Positions 36,494-48,258 of a stretch of DNA of 64,000 nt are shown one piece after another. The position numbers and the translations under genes were made by a program. Within the stretch, counting starts at the first letter, position 1; each line of letters opens with the position of its first letter. Location: assembly GCA_037039685.1 (NCBI GenBank), contig JAWNGF010000001.1, positions 8,804,001 through 8,868,000 of the forward strand, in the 5' to 3' direction. The notes beneath the pieces were generated by a model. The model saw only the letters and a list, made by a program, of their open reading frames with translations, ran no database searches and was not told the origin of the DNA. The DNA comes from Ceratobasidium sp. AG-K. Lineage: Eukaryota > Basidiomycota > Agaricomycetes > Cantharellales > Ceratobasidiaceae.

Positions 36494-37830
36494 ATGGCAT
36501 CCGACAAGCCAGGCAACTTTATCACCCGCCTTTTCCACCACAAGAAAAAGTCTGAAGAGAAGGTCCCTACTGCTGCCGCTGTCGCAGAACATGCCAGCGC
36601 CACGGAGACTAAGCCCGCGGGCAAGGTAGGCAAACTTGCGACGCTATATAAGGCGAGACTGATCATTCGTTGGGCTGCAGGCTACTCTCTACGTGTTCAG
36701 TGCGAGCGTCTGGGTACGTTTAGGTTTCCAGCGTCGTGAATGCAATTGGACTAACAGTCATCTGAATAGGCTTCTGCACCTATCCTTGCCGTGTCAGTTC
36801 TACATTTTAATTGCCGCTATCTATACTCACGCCATATGGCCATATGTTTCAGTGATGAGCTCAAGTATCCGTCCGGCGCTGTTGAACAGGAAACAGTTGA
36901 CCTTTTGAAGGGAGACAACTTCACACCTGGTACGAATCACCTAACATGATTTTCCAAATTACTAACTGGAAATTATTGTTTAGAATTCATCCGCATTGTT
37001 AGTCAATAATAGCGCTAGTTGATCCAGGCTTGGCAAGCTGATGCCTCTTCTTTTAGAACCCCGCAGCTACGCTTCCCACGCTCGCCACTCCCGAGAAGAC
37101 CTACACCAACACTACCGTATGTCTTCCACATGGCATTAATCCCGGCGCTATCTCACTTGATTTACATTAGGACGTTGTCGACTGGATCATCCTTCACGCC
37201 CCAACCCCTGCTAGCAAGTCTACTCACCAGGACGTGATTGCTGCGGTCCACAGGGAAAACATCGACCCCAACTTCTCGCTCCTGTCTGCTCGCGACCAAA
37301 AGGAGCTCGACGCCAAGCGTGGTGATGTCCCCGGGACATTCATTCGCCAGCGTCAGGCCAGGCTTGAGGAGCTTGCTCCCAAGTCGCCGGAGGACTTGAA
37401 GAAATGGTACGAAGACAAGCTCGCATTCAATGGATTCCTCTCGTCTGTCTATGCTGGTAGGTTTCATCCCCTTTCTAGAAGGCTGGATTACTTACTGGTT
37501 GAACAGAAGGTGCTCCTGAGGATGTTACTTCTGGTTGGTTCGCAAAGTCCACTCAACACTGGGCGGACGTCAAAACCTTCCTCGAGTCCGAACTCCCCGG
37601 TTACCTTCCCGAGAGCGGATTCATCGACGGTGCGACTCTGGGCGAGGCTGATTTCCACGTTGCCGCTTGGCTGGCCCGTACCGCGGGTGTATCTGGTGCC
37701 AAGATTGACGACGTGGCCCCGCTGGGAGAGGCTTTGGGGTTGACGTTGAACCCCAAGATCGTTGCGTACTTTGATGCCTGGAAAGTGCGCGACTCGTGGA
37801 AGAAGTTGTACGCCGAGGGTTTGCACTAAG
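36494..37830 (+). CDS. Glutathione S-transferase-like protein
   Basis: Starts at ATG 36494 with a basic N-terminal extension (FITRLFHHKKKSEEK), then after an intron a thioredoxin-fold region ATLYVFSASVWASAPILAV, DELKYPSGAVEQETVDLLKG, EFIRINPAATLPTL, and VVDWIILHAP. The all-alpha C-terminal half has DPNFSLLSARDQKELDAKRG, FIRQRQARLEELAP, LAFNGFLSSVY, GATLGEADFHVAAWLART and ends YAEGLH at TAA 37828-37830. The ...NP.ATLPTL motif is the usual cis-Pro region of GSTs. The position of the catalytic Ser/Tyr/Cys is not obvious, so activity is uncertain. Six short introns, all in frame. Confidence 0.75.
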
Positions 37831-39153
37831 CTGACGAAGGAACTGGTGGTAAACCCGGTAAACCCATTGTATGCGCGGCGAATGACTCAGACGTAACTTT
37901 GAATATGCATATAAACCGTATATAATTACATGGTCTTGACGTTCCAGATTCAGTGTGACGATTATACGAGCCTGAAGCAGTGTGTATACACTCAACCCAG
38001 AACCGGGTAGTTCCAATACGAGAGTGTGGGATAATGTAGGTGCCATTAAGGCAGAATGCGGCCAAACTAAATTTGTCTGTATGTCCTTGAAGGGGCCCAC
38101 TAACGGTATCATCGGCGCGTGCTTCCCTATTCGTACTAACCGTAACAGAGGCTGGTCAGGGATCCGACAGGCTCCGAATGCAGCATGGCGAGGAGGTTAG
38201 GGAAAAGGTGAATGGAAAGTTAAGTGAAAAAGTTCGAAAGCGCTGAGGACATCCTAAGTCAGCAAAGATGTTAGACCTGCACCGTCGGCGCTGCTGAATA
38301 ATCAGTTAGCGCCAAGAGACGACGAGCGAGACGGCGTCGGGAAGGTTGGCGTCGTTGAGGAAGGCTTGAGGCGATGCGAAGGGTGCGGAGAAGTTGCAGG
38401 CAGTGAAAGAGCAAGTTCAAGTAAATTAGAGTTGAAAGCAGTGAGGAGCTTCGGACTCCCAGACCGGTTTTTATATACAAAATGTGAATACATGGCAAAG
38501 AGGCCGAAGGCCGTGCGAAAGAGTCCGAGTACCCCAAGGGAAAAAGACGAGAGATATAGAGAGGTGAAAAGGGGAAATCGCCGATAGGCGATGGCCGGAT
38601 GGCACACAATGGTCCCGCAGATCCAAGCACCTCGGTTACCCGAGAGGCCCGTGCACGGATGCAGGAGGGTCGCCGTGAACACGCGAGCTATGCGGCGGGA
38701 CATCAGTGTGCGCTATAAATGAGAGCGGCGTGGTTGGGACGGCTCGGGAGTGCGAGGGAGCGAGGGCCGGGGGAGGGGTGAGAGACAAGGTGGCTCGTGG
38801 CTGGTCACGTGCAGGTGGTGTGGCTGTGGCGTTGGCCTTTTAATTACGATGTGGTTCTTAACAGGAGCCCCCCTCCTGAAAAACTTCGAGTGCAAAGGTA
38901 TGTCTCGCTTGTGCTTTGTTCCAGTCAGTTTTCTCACCTCCCTACCTTGTTTGCTTTGCTTTTTCTTACCTTACCGAATTCTCAAACTAAGTGCGTCCTG
39001 TTTCTCATTTACTCCTTCCCCGTTCTAAGTTTTTCTTTTATGCGCCCCTCTTCCGCAGTGTCTACGACGGCGATATTTGTCGTTATGCCTGCATAATACG
39101 ACCGTTTGCCTACTCTTAGCTTCAAACACTTTACTGTCCCGAGCCCACCTCCA
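37831..39153. other. Intergenic region before the intronless GDSGS gene
   Basis: No supported gene. Minus frames at 38271-38703 run opposite to nothing recognised and look like chance. It contains the 3' region of the GST-like gene and the promoter of the next gene. A pyrimidine-rich run precedes 39154. Confidence 0.45.
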
Positions 39154-40746
39154 ATGGCCCCCTACGTTCCATCTCCAGAAGAAGCTGAGAACTACTATTA
39201 CGGCTTACCTTCCAAGCCCAGCCTTGTAGCTCGCTCCAGTTCCCACCTCTGGCTTGTACCGACGGGTCCCGAAGCGTACCTAGTCCCCAAAGAGCTTAAT
39301 CCTGTCGGCCTGCACCCCCTCAACCTGGTCTGGGAGGCCACAGTTGGTCCCGCCATGTTGGCTTACTTGCAGACCAATGGTGTGGCATACACCAGCTTGG
39401 ATCCAGTTAGGATCGGTACAGCTGATAATGCTTCCCCTCCCGTTATTATTTGGATTGGGGTTAGGTCTGGCTCACTTTCTCACCAGGCTGGCATCGAGAT
39501 CGCTCTCCATTGTAAATCTGTCCTTTCCTCCAACGGCATCCAGGATGTCGAAGTCGAAATACGTGAATCGGAGGTCATCCCCGCTGGCAAACCGTACCCC
39601 CCAGCCGTCACCTCCGATCCCACCGTAGATGTCCAAGAGCCTTTCTCCACCACCCTCGGTATTCCCATCTGTGCCAAGGCTACCCCTCACATCCGGGGAA
39701 CGGCTGCATTTTTCTTCACCGACTCTACTAATCACAATGGCAAGCTCTTCCTCCTTGCCACTCGACACGTTCTCTTCCACCCTGATAGGGACAGCGAGTT
39801 CTACAAGTACGACAACCCTAGCCAGCCTCGAAAGGCGGTTTGCTTGTTGGGCGATGCCGCCTTCCAGGATCGTATGGAGGCCATCGAGTCGGCAATTGGG
39901 GGCAGGGAGATTATCATCGCGCAGCTTAACCGCAGGTTGGAGGCAGCCGAAAAGTTGACTGATCAGAAGGCCGCTAATAGGGAGAAGAAGAAGGTCGCTG
40001 CTGAACTGGAAGAAGCCGAGGAGGCGATGAAGGAGCTTATGGATTTCCTCAAAATCGTCAAGACAGATTGGAAGGACACAGAGGACAGGGTCATCGGCCA
40101 CGTCGTTTTGTCACCACCCATAACTTTCAACGCTGGGGATGACGGCTACACAGAAGATTGGGCAGTTATAGAAGTTGATAACACCAAGATCGACCGGTCT
40201 AACTTCGTTGGTAACGCCATTGATCTCGGAACGGAGGTCGCCGTTGACAAGCTTACCGCTTGGATGTATCCCAACCCGGACAACTCGCCCTCCTTCGAAT
40301 ACCCTGCAAACCGCCTGCTCAGGTTCTTTGGTACCATTTCTGACGACAATATGCGGAAAACTAACACGGATACTGTCGACGAAAATGGTAACACGACCAT
40401 CATGGTTCTCAAGCGAGGCTGCACTTCTGGTCTCACAGTTGGCCGTCTCAACACGATCCGTTCATTCACTCGACAATACTCTGAGAACCAGCCCAAAGAG
40501 GTGTCGAAGGAGATTGCTGTTCTGCCTCGCAGCTCCAAGTCCGGACCATTCTCTCGGCCCGGGGACTCTGGCTCCAGTGTTGTCGACGGCGAGGGTAATG
40601 TTGTTGGTGTTCTCACCGGTGGTGCGGGAGCCGCTGACATTAGGGACGTCTCCTACCTCACTTCCGTCTCTTTCATTACCACACGCTTGTTCCTTCACGG
40701 TTTCAAGGCTCACATCTTCCCCTTGGCGGCCGATCTTGCTGTTTAA
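39154..40746 (+). CDS. Intronless trypsin-fold (S1-like) protein with inserted coiled coil
   Basis: Single-exon gene of 530 residues, unlike its intron-rich neighbours. The start is ATG 39154 (MAPYVPSPEEAENYYYGLPS). The longer frame before it opens with TTG. A catalytic triad of trypsin-like proteases is suggested: LFLLATRHVLF (His), TEDWAVIEVD (Asp) and FSRPGDSGSSVVDGEGNVVG (Ser of GDSG). Between His and Asp is a Lys/Glu-rich stretch (about residues 250-310) that reads as a coiled coil. No signal peptide is seen, so it is probably intracellular. The N-terminal about 190 residues are unique in my reading. I recall related GDSGS proteins as a common uncharacterised family in Agaricomycetes. 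Proteolytic activity is inferred only. Confidence 0.8.
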   Translation: MAPYVPSPEEAENYYYGLPSKPSLVARSSSHLWLVPTGPEAYLVPKELNPVGLHPLNLVWEATVGPAMLAYLQTNGVAYTSLDPVRIGTADNASPPVIIWIGVRSGSLSHQAGIEIALHCKSVLSSNGIQDVEVEIRESEVIPAGKPYPPAVTSDPTVDVQEPFSTTLGIPICAKATPHIRGTAAFFFTDSTNHNGKLFLLATRHVLFHPDRDSEFYKYDNPSQPRKAVCLLGDAAFQDRMEAIESAIGGREIIIAQLNRRLEAAEKLTDQKAANREKKKVAAELEEAEEAMKELMDFLKIVKTDWKDTEDRVIGHVVLSPPITFNAGDDGYTEDWAVIEVDNTKIDRSNFVGNAIDLGTEVAVDKLTAWMYPNPDNSPSFEYPANRLLRFFGTISDDNMRKTNTDTVDENGNTTIMVLKRGCTSGLTVGRLNTIRSFTRQYSENQPKEVSKEIAVLPRSSKSGPFSRPGDSGSSVVDGEGNVVGVLTGGAGAADIRDVSYLTSVSFITTRLFLHGFKAHIFPLAADLAV

Positions 40747-41176
40747 ATGCTACCTGCCTACTGGAGACCGCTCACCTTGTCATTCTTCATCCCCTGGTCT
40801 TCCTATACGTTTCTTTTACATCCTCGTTTCTTCTACTCTCTATCCTCCATTCACTACGGACTCGTCGGTTAGTCTAGGTAGCAGATACTTCCTTCGTACT
40901 GTACTCGGGTTCGTTCTCATTGTAATGCAATATTGAGTCTTGCTTGGTCGTTTCAGACCTAACCGATGTGCTCTAGATCGTTTGAAGGCAGATCTATAAC
41001 AGAAAGATGAGATATCTTGAACGAACTAGGGACTGGCAGGGTAGGCGACAAATTGATTTTTATACTATCAAAACGCAACTTCTAATAGAAAGACAATACG
41101 CAAGGTACTCTTATGTACAAGGGAACCTACTTTACACCACAAAGGAAGGTACAAAACCCGAGATTGAGCGAGTGAT
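40747..41176. terminator. 3' region between convergent genes
   Basis: 430 bp between the plus-strand GDSGS gene and the minus-strand BTB-like gene. AT-rich, with no gene seen. Confidence 0.45.
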
Positions 41177-42105
41177 TTAACATGCATCACCCACAGCGTT
41201 GAAAGCACTGGTTATTATGTTTGATAAAGACTCCGCCGGAGCCTGGGAAGTCGAGGTAGGTTCACCGGTATTTGGGTTATAGCATTCGTCGCCCAAGGAA
41301 TCAGGTGGGGATCCTTCCGTAAGTTTGTGAGGGGTCTCATAACCCCAGCTAGAAGGCGCATATAGGCACCTGTGACACGGATAGTTATTGAATGCGACGG
41401 GCTGCTCCCTAGCTTTGTGCATGTAGGCCTCGCGACGCGAGATAACGTATACAAAAGTAGGAATGCCGGGGATGTACGCTTCTTCTAGGGTGATTGGACG
41501 TGAGCGTGTGCATAACTCTTCAAGTGCGCCCTCCATCCACAATGCTACGTTGGACTCACGGGTGATAACAATACGTTCGATAGGCGTTAAGCTCAGCTGC
41601 TGCAAACGATTGATTGCATAGCTTCGAAGGTCTGGATGCTGAAGTTTTGTTGCTAGTCGGAGAGTTGATTTTAGAACCGAGGTGCAGTAGCCTTCGATAG
41701 GTTCATTATAGGCTCTGGGTGAGATACGAGAAGAGGTTCATTTTTTTATGTCAATACTTACGGGGTATACAAGACCTGGAGCAAGTTAGCAAAGTCTGTG
41801 GGACTCTCCTTTAATGCGATGCCTAAAAACCTTGTGCTGGCTGTTTTGATACCTTGCTCATTGCGATGATCGCGAATGGTTTGCAGCTGAGTAGCTAGAG
41901 CTGAAGATTATTGAAACTTGTACGTGTGTACGAGAAAATCGTGCGTTCCGACCTGTGCCGCTCATATCAATATTCGATGATGTACAAGAGCTCAACCCAA
42001 ACTAACTATGACACGAATGTCTCATCACTCAAACCCAAAGTGTTGCCTATGTCTCTTGGGTCCTGACGATGGCTCATCGCTGATGTCGCGGGGCAATGTC
42101 GCCAT
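41177..42105 (-). CDS. BTB-like protein, apparently lacking the first half of its BTB domain
   Basis: ATG 42105 gives MATLPRDISDEPSSGPKRHR, a typical basic start. The frame then runs into TGA. The next supported exon (about 41955-41890 downward) begins TSSNIDMSGTATQLQTIRDH, then NEQGIKTASTRFLGIALKES, DFANLLQVLYTPAYNEP. Splicing to the next exon gives VLKSTLRLATKLQHPDLRSY, AINRLQQLSLTPIERIVITR, and LWMEGALEELCTRSRPITLE, ending at 41177. This is the C-terminal half and the BACK-like helices I recall from Rhizoctonia BTB proteins. The N-terminal BTB strands (dimer interface) are missing between the two parts. It may be a decayed copy, or there are introns I cannot see. Confidence 0.5.
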
Positions 42106-42740
42106 AGAGGAGCGTAGTCTGCACGTGTCAGCATTAATGGAGCAGCTCGTGCTATAATTGCCATGTTTCACAAAACTAAATCCGATGGATCTGGGGCGCC
42201 CAGGCTGAAGCAATCGCAATCAGACACTGATTCTACATTGTCCCAAACTTCCGAAGATCCAGAGACGATAGAGGGGAGAGACTTTCAAGAGTTAAGGCCA
42301 TGCGATATGAGGGGGTTTAACAGGGGTGATACGTGCCGACGAGGCTAGTTGTGGCTGACTGTAGAAACTAGCCACCACGTCAATCAAAGCCTGAGTTTTA
42401 TGTCAGCATGTGACCGCCAAGCTTGGAGATGGAAACCGCACTGCCTTTTTGGGAAACCAGGACCAAAATGGCAAGTAAAGTGAGATTAGGCCCCGTCCTT
42501 TACATGAGATTGCATTTTGACCTTGCTAGTGAAGTCGGTGATAATGTCGGGTGCGCTGAGCTGAAAACACCGGAGATTGGGTTTAAGCGCTGTGTGGCAG
42601 TGTAGAAGGTCATGTGACTTTGAAGCGTGACTGGTGGCTTCTTATTTACATTGATTGAGCAGGAGCAATACCACCACACTTGATCGCGCCAGAGGTCGGG
42701 AGCTGTCTTGGTAATCCATCCGGAGGAGCTCGATTCAGTC
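42106..42740. other. Divergent intergenic region (BTB-like / BRCT gene)
   Basis: 635 bp with the promoters of two divergent genes. A 61-codon ATG frame at 42163-42348 (Ser/Thr/Asp-rich) is present but has no motif, so it is not called. Confidence 0.4.
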
Positions 42741-45700
42741 ATGTCGTCGCCTAGATTATCCAAAGAGAACCCTAGCATCTTTTCTGGTGTCAACTTTTTT
42801 CTTTCTCGGGGGCTGCCAACTTCTACGTCAGGACAAACCAGGGAGCTGTTAATCGAACATGGCGCACTCGAGGCTGAAAGCATGAAGGAGGCCACCCATG
42901 TCATATCATCTTCGGATTGCTTTATCGGGGCGAACGAAGCGAAAGGCGCAATCATAGTGACAGTAAGTCGCTATTGAGCACAACGGAGGCATCTTACTAA
43001 CGTAGGTGGAAGCCCACTTGGGTGGAACGCAGCGTGATACTAGGAAAGCAACAAGAGTATGTGAACCAACAACTACACTCATAACTCCTCATAATTTAAC
43101 GATGTTCAGTCATCGTTATTACTCGGCAGATCCGAGAATGATTTTCTCTGGGATTATTGCTACCTCATCTGATGTGAGTCGTAAAGAAACTCGGGTTCTT
43201 GTCAACTGATATAGATCCACATTAGCTCCCAAAACAAGATAGCGAATCGATTGCGTCGGGTATAATGGCATTTGGAGGTCAATGGAAAGAAGCCTTAACC
43301 AACGACGTTACTCATATGTTTTGTCTGAGCGCAAGTGGGGTACGTCCTATTCGAACTTGTGACTTGTGCTTGGCTTGTTACACTAACACAACGATAAGCC
43401 CAAGTATGCCAAGGCACTTGAGAATCAAAATAATCCAATCTCCGTGCAAGTTGTCTTGCCCCATTGGTTCGAACACTCTTTCAAGGCCGAGACACTTTTG
43501 TCGGTCAAAAACTATTTGTTTCCAAACCCTCCGATACTAGCCCCGGATTTCAAGTACGTATTCAAGCAATGGGTGAAACGGATTGACCGAGAACGCACAC
43601 AGCGAGAAAAATATCCTCTATGGCAACCCCCGCGAAGCGCAAGACGGGCCCGACGCAGTCAAGAGTCGTGCTTTGTTACGTGCTGCTGCTAAAACAGAGG
43701 AACCTGGCTCAAATTCCAACACACAGCCAACGTCGAGCAACAGGAGCGCGTTTAGTAATTACGTGCTTGGGGAAAAGCGCGTCGTGTTCTCATCGGGTGC
43801 GGTGCAGGATGACCCCAATCGCGATTCAGTGTACCGACGTCGCGTCGAACAAGTTGGAGGTACATATATCTCGGGATTAGAGCTTGGAGAAGGCGGGGTA
43901 TCCACAAAGGTGTTGGAAAACGCGGATATATTCGTCACACTGTATCGGGATAACGAGGAATATGAGTTGGTAGGTTCAAGTCGTTTTCCGTTAGTATACA
44001 GCTGACGCCCCGCCTGTAGGCTGCCAAGGCCAAGGTCATCATCGGAACTCCAGCTTGGATTCTCTATATCACGAGCACGGGACTATGGTCCGCACCTCAG
44101 GAACATTTGCTACATTACCCATATTACGAAAAACCGGTTCCAGGCTTTGAAAATCAGGTCAGTCTCATAGGTCGATTGGGGATACGAGCTGGAATAACGA
44201 TTGATTGTAGGTTATAACTATCACTAACTACACGGGCGACGCCCGTGAATACTTGAAGAAGGCACGTGTTATGGGACAAAGAAGTAGCTTATCCTGACAA
44301 GACGACCAGTTAATCGCAGCCGTGGGCGGTAAATTTACACCTTCGATGACTTCCAAGAACACATGTGTGATAGCATCTCAGTATGTGGCGTTCCTGAGAC
44401 CAGCTCTACATTGACTTACCAGCCATGCAGCGTCAGCATCCCTCCAGATCAAACAAAACAAAACAAGATTACCAAGGCTAGGCAATGGCGGCTACCTATC
44501 GTCAGTCATCTATGGCTCGAGGACAGCTTTCGGGAATGGACTAAGATGCCACTAAGTGATCGAAAGTACACCGAGTTTCCGCCAGGTCACGATTGGATGC
44601 AGGACATCAATGCCCGAGGAATAGGTACCGCGCCAATGCCTGCGCCACCCAGGCAGGAGCCGCCGCAGATGACCGACAACACGAACGTGGCGTTGAACCC
44701 AAAGTCTACTCCGACCGAGAAGCCTGTCTCGACTGTGAGGCCTCCGTCCACTATAAAATCCACATCGACAGTGAAGAGTACCCCAGCGCGGCGCAAATCG
44801 GAGACTACTAAGCAGAGCAAAGCCCCCACATCGATGGACGATGCCTCGTCCAAGACGCCCTCCAAGGCGGATGGCGCGAAGCGGAAGAATAAAGCCGACA
44901 CGTCTCAATCAGCCAAACGATCCAAGACCAATGGGAAGGATAGCAATGTCTCCCCGGCCAAGTCAGCGGTGGATTTCCCCTCGGTGGCCTCGTCTTCCTC
45001 GTTCGTGAAGTCCTTATCCGCCGCACCCCATGGTATACCAGTCAAGCTCCTGAGTCCCGAAAAGGACAGGCGCAAACCTCGTAAATCCTTGTCGGATGAC
45101 GAGGATAGCGATAATCAGGATGATGACTCATCCTCCTCCACCTCCGAGCCTCCCGCTGCACCCAAGGGCGTTCAACCGTCGACGAGCATGGGTATGGGCG
45201 GACGCAAGCCTCGGGCCGCGGCCACCGCTGCACAGGATATCCTCCGCAATGTGATTATGCCCGACGTCCAAAAGTTCCAGAACGAAATGAGCTCAAGTCG
45301 AGGTGACGTCCGGAAAATGGAACAGCTTGCAGAGAAGAAGCAACGACGGGCGAGCATGGCGGGCCATGACAATGACGGCGCCCCACCAACCAAGAAGAAA
45401 AAGTCCCAGCCAGAAGACGAGAACGACAAACCGGGGTCGAAGAAGGCGCAGGCTGCAAAATCCTCGCAAAGCAAGACGAAAGCAGGAGACGGCGAACAGA
45501 AGCCAAGGACGTCGACCTCCCAGCCCGCGATCAGGATAATTTGTTCCAAAACCAAGGCAACTGACGCGGATAAGAGGGTCTGTTCTTGATCGCTGGTTGT
45601 AGCCGAGGTCGCTGACCACATGCACCACAGGTATTGGAGAGAGTTGGGCGCTAATTTCACAGATAATCCCTTGGACTGCACGCATCTTGTCGTCAACTCA

Positions 45701-46285
45701 ATTAGCCGCACTGAAAAGTTCTTGTGTGCGTTCCCTCGGTGCACCTATGTTATCACGATGCGATGGATCGAGGAATCAGCCAAAGCGGGGAGACTACTGG
45801 GTTAGTTTTCCTATCTAAGTTCACGCTCAACCAGACCTGACCTTTTGCACAGAGGAATCAGAGTACAAGCTTTCAGATCCCGAGAATGAAAGAGTATACA
45901 GCATGGATCTTGCTAAATCGATGAAGAGTATCAGAAAAAATGGGGGTGAACTGTTCAAGGGCCACACGTTTTTCTTGACCGATCATGTTGGCGTCGATTT
46001 CAAGAGCTTGCAGAAAGTAATTGAATCCTCCGGTGGTGTGGTGAGTTGGACGTTTCGGGTGCTTGACCGCATATTTATTGTTTTCGGTAGGCTAAACTGG
46101 AACCAAAGCCGACCAAGAAGAAACTTGGGAACGACATGAGACACCATCATGTAATCTCGAGTAATGAGGCGAAACCAAGCTGGCAAGCCTTGGAAAAGGA
46201 GGGTATTCCGATCTATAGCAAGGAGTTTGTACTCAACAGTGTCTTGCGCCAAGAATTGGACTGGAACGCCGATCGCATACTCTAA
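42741..46285 (+). CDS. Multi-BRCT DNA-repair scaffold, Rtt107/Brc1-like
   Basis: ATG 42741 (MSSPRLSKENPSIFSGVNFF) starts BRCT 1, then YYSADPRMIFSGIIATSSD, MAFGGQWKEALTNDVTHMFC, VQVVLPHWFEHSFKAETLLS (BRCT 2, with the usual W). BRCT 3: EKRVVFSSGAVQDDPNRDSV, RRVEQVGGTYISGLELGEGG. BRCT 4: VITITNYTGDAREYLKKLIA, AVGGKFTPSMTSKNTCVIAS, LPIVSHLWLEDSFREW. A long Ser/Lys/Pro-rich linker (44650-45520) holds many basic SP sites. BRCT 5 and 6: AIRIICSKTKATDADKRYWR, TMRWIEESAKAGRLL, KGHTFFLTDHVGVDFKSLQK. Ends at TAA 46283-46285. This layout (four N-terminal plus two C-terminal BRCT) matches budding yeast Rtt107 and fission yeast Brc1, which read gamma-H2A at stalled forks. About ten introns. Good confidence in class. 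Confidence 0.82.
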
Positions 46286-46599
46286 TCAAACTAGTAGAGC
46301 GGCGCCGATTTTCAATATCACGGTTATCTTGAAGAACGTTTTAGCTGGTCGTTTTGTAATCGCTTTGTATACTTGCCGATTTCTATTCTTGTCTATTTGT
46401 TCAGTCCCTCATGCTTTCTACTCAATTTGTCGACAGATTGAAGATACAATTTTCTCATTTCTCAATAAGCGTATACATGGTTCGGCTGAGCGCATATATT
46501 CACGTAAATCGCTACTGGTTCTATTTAAGGCAAGCTACACCGGGGAGGTAAGCAAGGGGTCGGGGTGTACCAAGACCTATACTATACACGGATTCCGTA
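46286..46599. terminator. 3' region between convergent genes
   Basis: About 310 bp, AT-rich, between the end of the BRCT gene and the end of the secreted-protein gene. No gene is seen. Confidence 0.45.
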
Positions 46600-47108
46600 T
46601 CAATATACGTCTTGCCGTAACTCGTTCTCAATTTGACGTACCATCGTTGCCCCAATGTTGCCCCAACCCTCGGTGTCGACCCATCTCGATGCACCGGTGC
46701 AGTTTTCGCCTTCATACAGGAAAGCTCCATAGCGGACAGCGCGAACAGAGATCAAGTTGTTGCGAAACATTCCAGTCGTAGGAGTGCAGACACCAGTATT
46801 CCCACTATAATTCGCCGAACAAGCGGGATAAGCAAATATGAGTAATGAGGTGAGGTATCGACCTACACTGGGGTATTTTCGCAATGTCCTCCGAAATTGC
46901 GAGCTAGGCTCAAGAGTGAACATGAACGACCAGGCTTATTAGACAACCGAGAGATGCACCCACCAGTACAACCGTACAGCTGGCTACCCCCTACAGCGCG
47001 GGCGGCCAATTTCTCGCTGCCCACTGCGTGCTCATCCACCGGAGCAGCCACAGCGCTGCTGGTTAGAGCAAAAACCAATCCTGAGACAACCGCAACGTTG
47101 AAGCGCAT
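46600..47108 (-). CDS. Small secreted cysteine-containing protein
   Basis: ATG 47108 gives a clean signal peptide (MRFNVAVVSGLVFALTSSAV, with AAP cleavage site). The ORF upstream starts with TTG and is not used. Exon 1 ends in LYGCT. A short exon gives ARNFGGHCENTPV, and the last exon runs from GNTGVCTPTTGMF through ISVRAVRYGAFLYEGENC to a Trp-rich WVDTEGWGNIGATMV, ending at TGA 46600-46602. About 130 residues with four cysteines in the mature part (YGC, GHC, GVC, ENC), so one or two disulfides. No known family. Typical size and layout of a fungal secreted effector-like or cell-wall protein, but that is inference. Confidence 0.65.
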
Positions 47109-48258
47109 AGTAAGAACAAGCCTGGAGGAGGATTGCAAGAGGAGCTGTGTTGGCCTCCTTATGGCTGGGGCAGCTGTTTATATACCGCAACGTACGTAGA
47201 AATATGCATAAACTTTTTGATGTAACACAGTTGGGCAAAGGCCTTTCCACCTTCATCTCCGGCTTCGGGGCGGTCAGAACGAACCCCCATTGAGTCATAA
47301 AGCAAGGAATTGATAGGGGAAGTTGAGGATCATACTGCTTCAGCCTGTAGAACCGCCATTGCATATGGACGCAGCACAGCATACAGCCAGTTGAGCAACA
47401 GAATCCGAACCCCCAGCGGAGGGACGAGACGCGTGAAGTTGGGATCAATTGTTGCTGCCGCGTGGGTGTATTCAATAGCCTACGGATTTGGATCTTGCAT
47501 ATCCATAGACGCCAACAGGTCGAAGGCGATGCTTTACGGTAACCAAGGTTCTTGGAGAAGTCCGCATCGGATCCCTATCTGAGCGCTAAGTAGCGGTACG
47601 TATGTTAATGCAAAAAGCTTGTGTAATAAAGGTATAGCACCTAGTCAACCAAGTGTTTGATTTAAGCGTGCTTTTCGCACAGATGAGCTACTCGCCCAAG
47701 CCGTTTTTACGGTGAATTACCGCTATCAACCTGAGAGCACAGCTAGTTGTCAAACCAAACGTCAACCAAAAGTTCATAGAACCCAAATTTTCAAGCGTTT
47801 CCGTTAACGCGCTGCAGCGAGCCATTGGGACATGTCGCACCAATCTTGTGTGCTCATATCGGGCCAATATTTGACAAAATAATAACTGTGAGAAGTCCCA
47901 GAAAATGCGCATACATTCTATCATCTGCCGCCGATGAAGATCGCAGAAGTCGAGGATCAACGAGCATGCCGCACAGCGCACGGTTAGAACGCCCCCATCA
48001 TGAGTCCACGTTGATGGCACTCTATACTGTCTAGCCGCCCGCAGTTTTTCGGAGAATGAATTCGTCAAGCCAAGCGCCATTTCGATTCATCAGTAAATCG
48101 TAGTTCGGGGAACGCTCGGCTCTCATTAATAGTTATGAAATACATACTCGAACTCACTTTAATAGTGCTCATTTTATTATCAACACCATAATTAGAGGAC
48201 TCCCAGTAGGAAGTCCACCCGTGTGCCAGGATAACCATTCCAATCATTGAATCCACTT
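47109..48258. other. Intergenic region, no gene recognised
   Basis: 1.15 kb. A 130-codon minus frame starting at ATG 48080 and ending at 47688 has no signal peptide, motif or splice support and is not called. The rest shows nothing recognisable. It holds the promoter of the secreted-protein gene. Confidence 0.4.

Noticed and set aside
39106..39153. Upstream 16-codon extension of the GDSGS protein
   Set aside because: It starts with TTG; the first ATG of the frame is at 39154.
42163..42348. 61-codon ATG frame on plus, Ser/Asp-rich
   Set aside because: Sits in a divergent promoter, short, no family, and no exon to join.
47688..48080. 130-codon ATG frame on minus between the secreted protein and TTC4/Cns1
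   Set aside because: No motif, signal peptide, splice pattern or composition typical of neighbouring genes; it can be chance.
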